DNA from: Microcystis panniformis FACHB-1757 | GTDB lineage: Bacteria; Cyanobacteriota; Cyanobacteriia; Cyanobacteriales; Microcystaceae | DNA length: 64,000 bases | Assembly: GCF_001264245.1 (NCBI RefSeq) | Contig: NZ_CP011339.1 | Span: forward strand, 2,356,001-2,420,000 | Direction of reading: 5' to 3' | Shown here: in pieces, positions 16,886 to 26,049 of the stretch | Layout: the number at the start of each line of letters is the position of its first letter | Position numbering within the stretch: position 1 is the stretch's first letter | Translations under genes and position numbers: made by a program | Notes under the pieces: model-generated | Databases searched by the model: none | The model's input: only the letters and a program-made list of their open reading frames with translations | Told to the model about the DNA's origin: nothing

Positions 16886-17395
16886 TCACTCAATTTTGAT
16901 GATATTTTGAATAATTAATCTAAACCCAGTTTCTTGGCGAAATTTTTCCATCCTCTCCTGTTGTGAAGTCTGAAAGTTAGGCTTTTTGTTATTAGCAATG
17001 TAGGCTTTTCTAGACGAATAATCCTCTATACCATGATTTTCAATAAATACCCGAATTGTGTTTCTTAGTTGCTCTTCTCCGTCTCCTACCCACCCCGAAT
17101 TTTTCCCCTTTCGTTCTTTTAATTCTACAAAAATCAAACAATTAGCATAGGTCAGCATTCCATCACAGCGTTTATCCATACCACTACCATCGACTTTTCT
17201 AATTTCAATACATTTATCAATAGCGGTAAATGTCACTTCAATTTCTTGAGAGTTTTCCACAATAGCAATCCAATCACTGGGATTTTCTGTATCTAAATAA
17301 GCGGGATTTTCTGAGGGAGATGGCTGATCACAAATTCCAAATTTATGCCGATGGGTTTGACTCTGACATTTTTTATCAAAGAAATTTATCTTCAT
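16886..17395 (-). CDS. PD-(D/E)xK nuclease-like protein, partner of the adjacent ATPase
   Basis: 169 residues, no close family that I can name. The core reads KRCDGMLTYANCLIFVELKERKG: D78, then E91-x-K93 after a hydrophobic strand, followed by an EEQLRNTI helix with Q109. This is the D...ExK...Q arrangement of PD-(D/E)xK restriction-like nucleases. Its ATG overlaps the last bases of the ATPase gene (ATGA-type overlap of 4 nt), showing translational coupling. I infer that it is the effector of a two-gene ATPase-nuclease module, possibly an anti-phage system. The N-terminus is rich in Cys and His (residues 10-22), which could bind metal. Nuclease activity is unproven. Confidence 0.55.
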   Translation of the reverse strand: MKINFFDKKCQSQTHRHKFGICDQPSPSENPAYLDTENPSDWIAIVENSQEIEVTFTAIDKCIEIRKVDGSGMDKRCDGMLTYANCLIFVELKERKGKNSGWVGDGEEQLRNTIRVFIENHGIEDYSSRKAYIANNKKPNFQTSQQERMEKFRQETGFRLIIQNIIKIE

Positions 17396-18630
17396 AACTG
17401 TTCTTCGATTTCTAGTAAATCATCAAAAAGCTGATTTGTCTCTCCCAGGGAAAGATTGAGATAATTTTCATCAGAAGGTAAACCATTATATGTAGCAAGT
17501 TCTCGGATTTCTCCTTGCTCTGTTAATTCATATACAATAGCATCTTCTGCCGCTATACAAGAGGCTTTCGGGACAATTTGGTTGAGCTTTTCTTGGAGAT
17601 AATCGGCGTTATAAATCGCTGATGATAGGATTTTTTTGATAACTTTATCCGCTTTGATAGCTAGGGTTAGATCGTTGATAATATAAGGACTATGAGTAGT
17701 TAAAATTAGTTTATTTCCCTGGGTTAAATTGGCAAATTCAAATAATTTATATAAAATCTTTTTCTGAGATTGGGGAAATAGATTCTGCTCGATTTCTTCC
17801 ACAATATTTACAAAACACTCATTGCGGTATTTAGAAGATAACACTTCTAGTGCTGCCCTTTTTAGGTCATCGGAAAGATTATCATTAGAGATAATTTTCT
17901 CGATTTCCATTTTTAATCTTTTTTGCTCCTCTCCACTGAGTTCATTGCGGGAATTTTCTTGAGTTCGATTGATCGATAAAGCAATATTTCGAGAAACGAG
18001 AAATAAAGGAACAAAAGACTGAAAACCACTGGAAGCTTCTGATAGATTTAGTTGATAATCACTACCCACAATCTTTGCCAGTCTATTAAGTTTATCAAAT
18101 TCCAATTTAACCTCACCTACTGGCAAAGTCAAACTGCCAGATAATTCCTGTTGTGAGCGATCCAATTCTTCCCAGAAAGTATATAATGATTCTGGCAGTC
18201 CTTTGAGTTTTTCTGGCCATCTTACTGCACTCAAAAAGTTTCGCTCTGCTGGTACATACATAATTTTTGGTACTCGATACTTTGGATTATCAGTACGCTC
18301 GATCGATAATTTAGCATTTTCAAAACTAATTCGATAAACATCTCCATTGTATTCAATTTGGGTTTCGGGTAAAAAGTAATTGGTTAAATTTTGGTATTGA
18401 CAAAAAGATTTAACAAAACGATTATATTTAGTCACATATTTTTCCTCTAAATCCCCACGATATAGAGCTTTTTCCAACCAGCTTAATGTTGATATTAATT
18501 TAGCAATGCTACTTTTTCCAGTTCCTTGATTACCGATAAAAATCGTTACTTTCCGAACGTCGATAAAACCATCATTTTCTAGTAAACCCGCCTTAATTGG
18601 ACCGAAGTTTTTAACTTTAATTTGGCTCAT
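17392..18630 (-). CDS. AAA15/SMC-like ATPase of a putative defence module
   Basis: 412 residues. It begins with the OLD/SMC-type strand IKVKNFGPIKAG, then Walker A GNQGTGKSS at residues 33-41 (K39). A signature-like EASSGFQSFVPLFL, a Walker B region FVNIVEEIEQNLFP and the switch histidine in LILTTHSPYI follow in order. There is no TOPRIM domain, so the nuclease function is probably supplied by the small partner gene downstream. The architecture is like the ATPases of Septu, PARIS and other two-gene anti-phage systems, but the partner differs from those I know. A MITE lies just upstream of the start. Confidence 0.75.
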   Translation of the reverse strand: MSQIKVKNFGPIKAGLLENDGFIDVRKVTIFIGNQGTGKSSIAKLISTLSWLEKALYRGDLEEKYVTKYNRFVKSFCQYQNLTNYFLPETQIEYNGDVYRISFENAKLSIERTDNPKYRVPKIMYVPAERNFLSAVRWPEKLKGLPESLYTFWEELDRSQQELSGSLTLPVGEVKLEFDKLNRLAKIVGSDYQLNLSEASSGFQSFVPLFLVSRNIALSINRTQENSRNELSGEEQKRLKMEIEKIISNDNLSDDLKRAALEVLSSKYRNECFVNIVEEIEQNLFPQSQKKILYKLFEFANLTQGNKLILTTHSPYIINDLTLAIKADKVIKKILSSAIYNADYLQEKLNQIVPKASCIAAEDAIVYELTEQGEIRELATYNGLPSDENYLNLSLGETNQLFDDLLEIEEQL

Positions 18631-18799
18631 TGTTATCCCCTTGATTGACGATAAGTGGGTGGGTGGAATTAAATATAAGATGAACGTAGGTTGGGTTGAA
18701 GCATGAAACCCAACACCTGCTCATGTTACGCTACCGCTAACCCATCCTACAAATAATTGTGCCTCCCTACTTAATAAATTTTGGCCAGTAATTTGTCCC

Positions 18800-18826
18800 G
18801 AAAAAAGCTCGTGTTTAACACGAGCT
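18800..18826 (-). terminator. Duplicate copy of the apcE terminator
   Basis: On the minus strand AGCTCGTG-TTAAA-CACGAGCT is followed by TTTTT. It is identical to the copy at 19016-19042. Confidence 0.85.
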
Positions 18827-19015
18827 AAATTAACTAACTTCAAGGACTAACTAACCACCGACCTTAACTACTGGTTTAAAACTAGGAACAACCAGATGAA
18901 CGTAGGTTGGGTTGAAGCATGAAACCCAACACCTGCTCATGTTACGCTACCGCTAACCCATCCTACAAATAATTGTGCCTCCCTACTTAATAAATTTTGG
19001 CCAGTAATTTGTCCC

Positions 19016-19042
19016 GAAAAAAGCTCGTGTTTAACACGAGCT
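19016..19042 (-). terminator. apcE Rho-independent terminator
   Basis: A perfect 8-bp stem AGCTCGTG/CACGAGCT with loop TTAAA and a T tract lies 25 bp after the apcE stop codon. Confidence 0.9.
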
Positions 19043-19066
19043 AAATTAACTAACTTCAAGGACTAA

Positions 19067-21771
19067 TTAGCCACCGACCTTAACTACCGGTTTAAAACTG
19101 GGAACAACCAGTTCACTGTCCTGTTTAGTCAGCTTATTGTATAACCGTTCCGTATTGGGGAAATTAGCAGCTGGTAGAGTCGGGAAACGACGATAGGGAA
19201 CCGTATCTTCACCAAATAATTGTAGGTATTCCATGCTATTAACCATGGCACCAATAAAGGCCTTTAATCCCTGAGTTGCCAGAATTTGGTTATATTTCTG
19301 GATTTCTTTTTGATTCAAGGGAGCGCGACCTAAGAAGTGCTTGGTTCCCAATTCAATTACTTTCGTATTCGGATAGGGAGCATAGAATTCTTTCAGGTAA
19401 AGATCCGAACCACCTAAACCCTCAATAAACTCTTTCACCGTGATCTCAGCATTGCTTAATTTACTCTCTAAAGCGGTAAATTCGGCATTGATGATATAGG
19501 GTTCGAGATCCCGTTCAAAAATCTGACGATAGGCAGCACGAACAGTATTTTGTACGGCAACTTTATCGAGATTAGTTAACAGTTTAAAGACCTTAGTTTG
19601 TTCCCGTTGAACCGTGACACCTTGACCGACACGAGATTGAATATCGGGTTCAGTGCGAATCGAGATCGAAGGTGTACCCAATTCAATAAAGCGGGGGGTT
19701 TCCTCTTTATCAACTCTTTGGCCGATATCTTCGCGGAGATTGCCCAAACGCACCATCCGTAACTGCATCCCTTGGGGAGTTAGATAGCGCTCGTAGGGAA
19801 CCGTATCTTCGCCAAAAGCTTCCGTATATTCAGGACTATCGATAATGGCATCGATTAAAGCATAGAAGCCTTTTTTCGAGCAGATATCGAAGTATTGATT
19901 CATTTCCTGACGACCGTAGGTGGGACGACCGAGCAGACGACGGTGAATATATTCGATCGCTTTTACCACATAGAGAGGAGTCCAGTAGATTTTCCGGAAA
20001 GTCTCGGATTTAGCTAGGGTTTTGATAAACTCGCGCAGAGTAATATCGCCATTTTCCAACTTAATCTCGGCCACGGATAAACGCTGACCTTCGTAGGGCA
20101 TTCGACCGAAAACCTGACGATAAGCCGCTAAAATCACTCTTTGGGTGGAACTTTCGCCAAATTTAACGCTCACCCCATTGCTAGAACCGGGTAACTCGTT
20201 ATTGAGACGGAAAACTTTCGGTCCCAAAGTACCGGGGAATTCACCTCGGGCGCCGGGGTTGCTATTTTGGTTATTAGTGGCAGGTCCGCGGTGGATGAGG
20301 ATACGTTTGCTATCTTTACCAAAGGGAGCGGGACTAGAACTAGGTTCCCGGGTTTCTTTCGGGAAAATTGCCCCAAATTGGATTTCTAGGGGGTCATTTC
20401 CAGAACCGTAAACGTGCTGATCCGGTAAGGGGCGATCGTATTTAGCAAAGGTGGTGATAAATTGGGGAACTTTGCGGAAAGGTGCGCTGTAGTTAAACAG
20501 GTCAATCTGCATCCCCCAGTTACGACATTCCTGCGCTTCTGCACCCAAACCACGGAGATAGGGAACGGTTTCTTCGCCGAAATAGTCAGAATACTCCTGA
20601 GAATCGACTAAAGCATCGATTAAGGCCGCTAAACCGCCGCTAGAGACGATCGAGAAGTATTTCTGCACTTCTTCCCGGGAGGAAGGACCGCGACCGAGGA
20701 AATGACGGAAAGCCAATTCTAGGGCGCGACTATTGATAAAAGGTTCAAAGAACTGTTTACGATAGAGAGGCGATTTACCGAGACGACGGACGAATTCTTT
20801 CATCGAGATGTCGCCGTTTTTCACCTTCGATTCTAGGTCAGAAATGGACTGACTATAGGCGCGGGTGATGTCCCGTTCAAAAATTTGTCTGTAGGCAGCC
20901 TTGATAATCGAAGATTTTTCCGACTCCGATAAACCGGTTTTCATGACAAACTTTTGCCGTTTTTCGGCACCATTGTAGTAGCTTTGGGGAAGACTTAAAC
21001 CCTGTTGGTCACTACTGGGACGCTGACGCAGTTTATTAGAGGGGTGGGGGCTTTTAATTCCCCTAGTAGGATATTGAAATAGTCACTGATTAAAGTGGCC
21101 GCATCCTTGTCTCTCTGGAAATACTCGATCGAAGCGGCCCGCATTTCCTGTAGGGCCACGATGGTGGCATCAATAGAACAGGCATTTTCGAGAACTTCCC
21201 TTAAACCGCGGGTATTAACGATCAGGATACTGGTATCACCAGCCACGATCGCATAGGTAATATAACGCAGGAACCAGGATAAATCCCGGAGGGACTTCTG
21301 CATATTGCTCGGACCGTAACGAGAGACGTTAATCGGTCGGAATCCGGGGGGAATCGGGCCGCTAGAGGCGAAAATCCCCTTTAAGCCACCGAGGATGCCA
21401 CTACCGCCACCAGACCCGCTTTCAGCGTAGGTAACGGTTCCTAATTTCATCCCTTCCTGGACGTTGATAACTTTACCCGCACCCACCAGGGCCAATTCTT
21501 CCACGGGGGGTTTTTCTAGATAGGCCATGGGTGAACCACCGGTAAAAATCCGGTTAGCTGCCCGCGAGACGATCAGATCGGAGTTCCGGGTGAGCGTTTG
21601 GGCAATATCTAAACGCTTGCTCCCCGATTGGAAGTAGGCGATCAGTTCGTTGAGTTCGGGTTTATCGAGAAAGCGGTCTTGTTGTTCTGCTTGGGTAATG
21701 GCAGATACTGGGACGGTTTGATAGAGTTGGGGACGCGCTAAGGAGCTGCCACCGCTTGCCTTAAGACTCAT
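19067..21771 (-). CDS. apcE: Phycobilisome core-membrane linker ApcE (Lcm), frameshifted
   Basis: When the two frames are joined the protein is ~900 residues, the size of ApcE with three REP linker domains. The first part (MSLKASGGSS...) is the phycobilin-binding domain with a 55-residue loop; the chromophore cysteine is C198 in RGLREVLENACS. The three linker domains each start near an AAYRQ(I/V)F motif. ApcE assembles the phycobilisome core, passes energy to chlorophyll and anchors the antenna to the thylakoid. The frame breaks near 21041-21044: one extra C in the minus-strand CCCCCACCCC run restores ELKAPTPSNKLRQRPSSDQQG. Loss of ApcE would abolish phycobilisomes, so a sequencing error is likely. 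The gene is monocistronic. Confidence 0.93.
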
Positions 21772-21945
21772 TGGATTTTAACTATCTCCCTTGACGATGT
21801 GCTGAGTTCTCCAATCGTGGAGGCGATCGGTCTTAAAACCAGATGTTTAAAAATTTAATCAGCATCTAGATTAAAACTTTTTGCGCTTCCTGAGATAGTT
21901 TATTAAGAATTATATAGATTTTTTTCGCTCAAGTTGCCGATTGGT

Positions 21946-22284
21946 CTATTCTGACACCCCACCTGTATGGGAGGCTAACCAGTCTAAATAGGTCTGTGAA
22001 CCCGCCACAATCGGTAAAGCGATGATTTCTGGGACGGCATAGCTATGAAGTTCCTGTATCTTCGCCGATAACTGCTCAAACTGCTTTAAATCGGTTTTGA
22101 TCACTAATTGCCATTCGCTCTCGTTTTCAATCTGTCCCTGCCAACGATAAATGGAACGCATCGGGTAAATACTGACACAAGCGGCTAGGCGATCGTTAAG
22201 TAAGGCGATCGCTAAGTTTTCCGCTTCCGTTTCGCTGGCCGTTGTCACCAGCACCACTCCAAAACCGGTTAATTTTTCAGTCAT
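21946..22284 (-). CDS. cutA: CutA1-like divalent-cation tolerance protein
   Basis: 112 residues, typical for CutA, a very stable trimeric cytoplasmic protein linked to copper tolerance. Recognisable family segments are LVTTASETEAENLAIALLN, RLAACVSIYPMRSIYRW, ESEWQLVIKTD and HSYAVPEIIALPI. It runs in the same direction as apcE but a 170-bp gap separates them. A partial MITE end (TAAGTAGTCGTGCAAAATAA) lies immediately before the start codon, so the promoter may lie inside repeat sequence. Confidence 0.92.
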   Translation of the reverse strand: MTEKLTGFGVVLVTTASETEAENLAIALLNDRLAACVSIYPMRSIYRWQGQIENESEWQLVIKTDLKQFEQLSAKIQELHSYAVPEIIALPIVAGSQTYLDWLASHTGGVSE

Positions 22285-22450
22285 AAGTAGTCGTGCAAAA
22301 TAAATTTCCTAGTGAAGATAGGCACTCATGCAAAAGGAGGAATAGATAATCAGTCTTTAATAACCGGATTTAGTATGATAACCGATAACTGATCACTGAT
22401 CACTGATAACTGATAACTGATAACTGATAACTGATAACTGATAACTGAAT
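22285..22450. repeat. MITE half-copy and ATAACTG heptamer array
   Basis: 22286-22320 is a half-copy of MITE family 2. It is followed by the GGCACTCATGCAAAAGG unit shared with 16594-16650. From about 22380 to 22447 there are roughly nine ATAACTG or ATCACTG units. Confidence 0.7.
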
Positions 22451-23158
22451 TTAGGCGATCGCTTTTTCTAAAGCGGCCAGATCGGGAATACAGAGAGATT
22501 CCTGCTGTCGTTGAATCAGGCCTTTTTTCTGCAATTTGGTCAAGGAGCGGGTCACAGTTTCCCGGGCAAGTCCACTAATACTACTCAACTCCCGGTGAGG
22601 TAGATTAGGAATTATCGCACCCTGACCGCTTTTTTCTCCTTGACCTTCGGCTAAAAAGAGTAAAGTATCGGCCACTCTGGAGAGACTATCGGCCTCGCGC
22701 AAACGTAAACGCCGGTTAAGTTGACGCAAACGCTTGGCCATTAACTGAGAAAGACGAATTCCCGCTAAAGGTTCCGATTTGAGCAGATTAACAAAATCTT
22801 GGGCGGGAATACTGCTAATTGTGGCCGTGGTTAAGGTGATAGCATCGCTGGAGCGGGTAGATTTGTCTAAAGCGGCCATTTCTCCGACTATTTCCCCTTT
22901 ACCGACGATATTTAAGGTGACTTCTTTACCCGACCTATCGTAAGTACGAATTTTCACCCAACCATCCAGAATAAAGTAAACCGAACCACCCCAATCATTT
23001 TCTAATAAAATCGCCCGATTAGCAGGATGAGTTCGGGTGACAGCATGAGAAGTAACTTGATCGAGGGTTTCAGGGGGCAAACCGACCAATAAGGTGGCTG
23101 TATCCAATAATTTTTGAATCTCTGCTGATTTTTCCGCAGGATAGCGTTTTTCTTCCAT
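22451..23158 (-). CDS. Crp/Fnr-family regulator, SYCRP1-like
   Basis: 235 residues. The N-terminal cyclic-nucleotide-binding beta-roll (residues ~25-145) includes the phosphate-binding cassette GEIVGEMAALDKSTRSSDA, with the Glu and Arg-Ser pair needed for cAMP binding. The long C-helix follows, then a winged helix with LPHRELSSISGLARETVTRSLTKLQKKGLI. It most resembles cyanobacterial cAMP receptor proteins such as SYCRP1, which control motility and pilus genes, rather than NtcA. Divergent from the 406-residue unknown gene with only 34 bp between starts, so both promoters overlap. Confidence 0.8.
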   Translation of the reverse strand: MEEKRYPAEKSAEIQKLLDTATLLVGLPPETLDQVTSHAVTRTHPANRAILLENDWGGSVYFILDGWVKIRTYDRSGKEVTLNIVGKGEIVGEMAALDKSTRSSDAITLTTATISSIPAQDFVNLLKSEPLAGIRLSQLMAKRLRQLNRRLRLREADSLSRVADTLLFLAEGQGEKSGQGAIIPNLPHRELSSISGLARETVTRSLTKLQKKGLIQRQQESLCIPDLAALEKAIA

Positions 23159-23192
23159 GGTTTAATATTTAAATTTTGTTCGTTTTAGGCAG

Positions 23193-24413
23193 GTGATTCT
23201 ACAATGGAAAGTTGTGGGTATTTTTAATGATCCAGTGACCGATAAACAGGATTTTTCCTCCCTACTGACCGAGATCGATCGGATTCTTTCTGGGGTGATT
23301 TCGTCTCTAGTTAACCCGCAAGAAGTTACTTCCGAGACAATTATCGCCACTCGTCAACATTTAGAATCGGCCAGAGTGATGCTTTCTCCCTTATTGTTGC
23401 CCGCTCCAACCCCTGAAGTTGCCCGTTGGTCCCTGGGAATGGAGGTGCAACCAGAGGGGGTGAAAATCGTCTTTTTTCGGGAAAGCCAAGGATTAATCGA
23501 TTTTTATCCTCTTTCTTGGAGTCTGGCAACGGGAACAAGCGATCGCTTACCCTGCTCCCAGGTGGACGAATATCTAATTAGTTGGCTATCTCATCGGGAT
23601 TTTAGCACCGATTCTTGGCTCTGGGAAGCCTTAGAGCGATTAGAAGCTATCATTATCACCGACGATGGGGAAACCTCCACGGATGACCTGAAAAAAGCCC
23701 TTCTCAGCGCGCAACTAATACCCCCCGATCGCCTATCTAGTCTAGAAACAGCGATCGCTACTGCTCTGGCCCATATTCCCACTAGCGACCAACCCCAAAC
23801 CCAAACCCTACTGGTGATCGAAGGTAAACGAGAGACTACCACTTTAGCACTGCTGGAAGTCCCGCCGCAAACTCGCTCTTTATCCCGTCAAGCGATCGCT
23901 CTGAGCCATTTTAACTACGGGGAAAACACCTATGAACGAGCCATACTCTCTCAGTTAATTTATCCTCTCTGGCGTTCTTTTTTGCCTCTTTCCCGCTCCG
24001 ATCTCACCGATACTAATCCCTTAAAAAAATCTTTACTGGCAGCCGCTAGATTAACCAAATTAATCCTGCAAGAAGAAAGCGAATTTACCTCCTCTCTAGC
24101 CGGTCATACTTGGACGGTCAGTCGCAGCGATTTAAATAAGAAGGTCATTATACCATATCTAGATAATTTAAGACAAAAAATTAATGATTTGTTAGAAAAA
24201 CAGCAAAAAAGTCTTGAAGACATCGATCAAATAATTTTTAGCGGTAATTTTTTCTTAACCATTTGGCCCTATTTTCTAACAGAAATACAGCAAGAATTTG
24301 CTGGTTGCAATCTAGAGTCCCCCAGTCAAGAAACCTTCTCACCAGCAATCTTAGGTTTGGGTCGTCTCTGTTTATTTTCGGCTCTTAGAGGTGAGAAGGT
24401 CAATAATGCTTAA
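23193..24413 (+). CDS. Conserved hypothetical protein with weak Hsp70-like features
   Basis: 406 residues, GTG start with AGGC just upstream. I do not recognise a named family. Two stretches recall the actin/Hsp70 ATPase fold: LLVIEGKRETTTLALLEVPP resembles the phosphate-2 hairpin, and DIDQIIFSGNFFLTIWPYFL resembles the adenosine-binding segment of Hsp70 (compare DnaK INRVILVGGSTRIPAV). Between them AAARLTKLILQEESEFTSSLAG resembles the Hsp70 helix-strand region. The catalytic glycines are mostly missing, so it may bind rather than hydrolyse nucleotide. The region before residue 150 is unassigned. Overlapping promoters suggest a link with the Crp-type regulator. Confidence 0.55.
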   Translation: MILQWKVVGIFNDPVTDKQDFSSLLTEIDRILSGVISSLVNPQEVTSETIIATRQHLESARVMLSPLLLPAPTPEVARWSLGMEVQPEGVKIVFFRESQGLIDFYPLSWSLATGTSDRLPCSQVDEYLISWLSHRDFSTDSWLWEALERLEAIIITDDGETSTDDLKKALLSAQLIPPDRLSSLETAIATALAHIPTSDQPQTQTLLVIEGKRETTTLALLEVPPQTRSLSRQAIALSHFNYGENTYERAILSQLIYPLWRSFLPLSRSDLTDTNPLKKSLLAAARLTKLILQEESEFTSSLAGHTWTVSRSDLNKKVIIPYLDNLRQKINDLLEKQQKSLEDIDQIIFSGNFFLTIWPYFLTEIQQEFAGCNLESPSQETFSPAILGLGRLCLFSALRGEKVNNA

Positions 24414-24550
24414 AAACATCAACTTCAGCATCAGTCAAAAGTCAAAATTTAGGTGTGAATAGAATTTTTATGGTAATTGTGGGGAATACTAAAAGGAAAA
24501 CTTCGTATCTCACCATTAAGATAACTGCCGTAAACCCAACTGAACCCATT

Positions 24551-25627
24551 CTATTCAGAATCGTCATTATAAATATCTTGGAGAGTTTTATTTTCGTAGC
24601 GTTCCTGATCTTGATTTTTGCCGCGACGGGAAGGACGACGGTATTTTTTATTGGCTAACTTGGGTTCGTAGGTTTCTTGACCTGCTTCTTTAATTTTTAA
24701 CTTTAAACTTGACTCTTTTGTGCTAGTTTTCTGTAATGACTGTTCTCGTGCGATCGCTTCTTCTAAAAACTCTAAATAATGTTGGTAACGTTCCCAATCT
24801 CCCCTCACCACACAGTTAGGTTCCCGACGGTGAGTACAATCATTAAATTGACAATTTCCTAAAGCTAAACGCTGTCTCACTTCCGGAAAATAAAAAGTTA
24901 ATTGTTCCGGTAAACAGTTAAGATCAGGTTGGTTAAAACCCGGACTATCGGCCAATAAACCCCGATTTGGTAAAGCAAATAACTGCACATGACGGGTAGT
25001 GTGACGACCTTTTTGCAGTTTTCCCGACACATCCCCCACCCGTTGGTTAATCTCAGGAATTAGGCAATTAATTAAACTCGATTTTCCCACCCCCGAAGGA
25101 CCGGCCAAGAGAGTGATTTTATGGTTTAATTGTGCCAATAAAGCCTCAAATCCCCGATTTTTCTCGACACTGACAAAAAAAGGCCGGTATCCCCAAGCAG
25201 CTAGGCGATCGCCCCAGAAATCTATTTGTTCGGGTTCCCCCAGATCAATTTTATTGACACAGACGGCAATTTCTAAGCCTGTGGACTCGGCTTTCACCAA
25301 AAAACGACTGATCAGCCAAGGATCGAGGACGGGTTCAGCAAGGGCAAAAACTAGCAAAATCTGCTCGATATTAGCAACGGCCGGCCGATCGATCTCGGTA
25401 CTGCGGGGGAGGACTTCTGCGATCGCACCCTGCCGATCATCAAAATTGGCTTCCTCCACACGCACCCGATCACCAACCATCACCGATTGACCAATTTTTT
25501 GCAAGCGAGCGCGACGGGTACAGAGAAGATTCTCGCCCATAACGGCAGAATCCAAGCGTACCTGATAGAAATTCGCCTGTACGGCCACCACTGTACCGTA
25601 TAAATCGGTTAATTGTGCATCTACCAT
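24551..25627 (-). CDS. rsgA: Ribosome small-subunit biogenesis GTPase RsgA
   Basis: 358 residues with the circularly permuted GTPase order: an OB-fold N-terminus, NKIDLGE (G4), then GPSGVGKSSLIN (G1), a T-rich switch and DSPGF (G3). The zinc-binding region C-x5-C-x-H...C (GNCQFNDCTHRREPNC) follows. RsgA matures the 30S subunit by checking the decoding site. The C-terminal ~50 residues form an extra basic tail (KKYRRPSRRGKNQD) absent from the E. coli form. The tusA-like gene ends on the base next to its start codon, so both belong to one transcript behind dnaJ. Confidence 0.93.
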   Translation of the reverse strand: MVDAQLTDLYGTVVAVQANFYQVRLDSAVMGENLLCTRRARLQKIGQSVMVGDRVRVEEANFDDRQGAIAEVLPRSTEIDRPAVANIEQILLVFALAEPVLDPWLISRFLVKAESTGLEIAVCVNKIDLGEPEQIDFWGDRLAAWGYRPFFVSVEKNRGFEALLAQLNHKITLLAGPSGVGKSSLINCLIPEINQRVGDVSGKLQKGRHTTRHVQLFALPNRGLLADSPGFNQPDLNCLPEQLTFYFPEVRQRLALGNCQFNDCTHRREPNCVVRGDWERYQHYLEFLEEAIAREQSLQKTSTKESSLKLKIKEAGQETYEPKLANKKYRRPSRRGKNQDQERYENKTLQDIYNDDSE

Positions 25628-25849
25628 TTAGGAATCGGGACGATAGACTTTGAGAACAAAAAAGCTATCTCGGTCCTCGATCGATTCTATCTGATAACCC
25701 TCCACTGTCAGGCTAGTGGGAACCTGTTCGATCGGTTCCCCGGCATCTAACCAGACTTCCAACCGTTCCCCGGCGGTCATTTTCTCTAATTGCAATTTTG
25801 TCCGGACAAAATTAATTGGGCAGGGAGTGCCGCGCAGGTCTAAAGTCAT
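25628..25849 (-). CDS. TusA/SirA-family sulfur-carrier-like protein
   Basis: 73 residues, the full size of the TusA fold. The motif LDLRGTPCPIN at residues 3-13 holds the cysteine (C10); the usual CPxP is CPIN here, so the second proline is changed. TusA proteins pass sulfur for tRNA thiolation or act in other sulfur relays. Gene order dnaJ-tusA-rsgA suggests an ancestral operon, now divided from dnaJ by a 191-bp MITE. Confidence 0.85.
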   Translation of the reverse strand: MTLDLRGTPCPINFVRTKLQLEKMTAGERLEVWLDAGEPIEQVPTSLTVEGYQIESIEDRDSFFVLKVYRPDS

Positions 25850-25858
25850 AATTATTTA

Positions 25859-26049
25859 GGGTTTGCTGAAAAAGTTTCTCCTAGGGGCAGGGTGTGGGGT
25901 GTGGGGTGTGGGGTGTGGGGTGTGGGGTGTGGGGAGAATAAATAAAATAATCTCCTATCTCCTGACTCCTGAATACTGACTCCTGCCGACCGCCGACCGC
26001 CCCCTGCCTCCGTTAACCGACAAGATTTTTAGATTTATTCAGCCTGCCC
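25859..26049. mobile_element. MITE family 5 (191 bp), TA target, ends in dnaJ stop codon
   Basis: The left end is GGGTTTGCTGAAAAAGTTTC; the right end on the other strand is GGGCAGGCTGAATAAATCTA. Both ends are flanked by TA (25857-25858, 26050-26051). The right-hand TA forms the dnaJ stop codon TAG. The centre holds GTGTGGG heptamers (25889-25934). Confidence 0.75.
25889..25934. repeat. GTGTGGG tandem heptamer array
   Basis: About six and a half direct units of GTGTGGG inside the MITE. The same heptamer appears at 27300-27360 and, inverted, at 35010-35057. Confidence 0.9.

Larger units (their letters stand above)
18631..19066. repeat. MITE plus tandem duplication of the apcE tail and terminator
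   Basis: A MITE of the family also at 51661-51783 occupies about 18652-18774. From 18679 a 216-bp unit, made of the MITE core, the apcE 3' region with its terminator and the last ~15 codons of apcE, is repeated directly: copy 1 at 18679-18894 and copy 2 at 18895-19110. Copy 2 contains the genuine apcE end. Confidence 0.85.
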
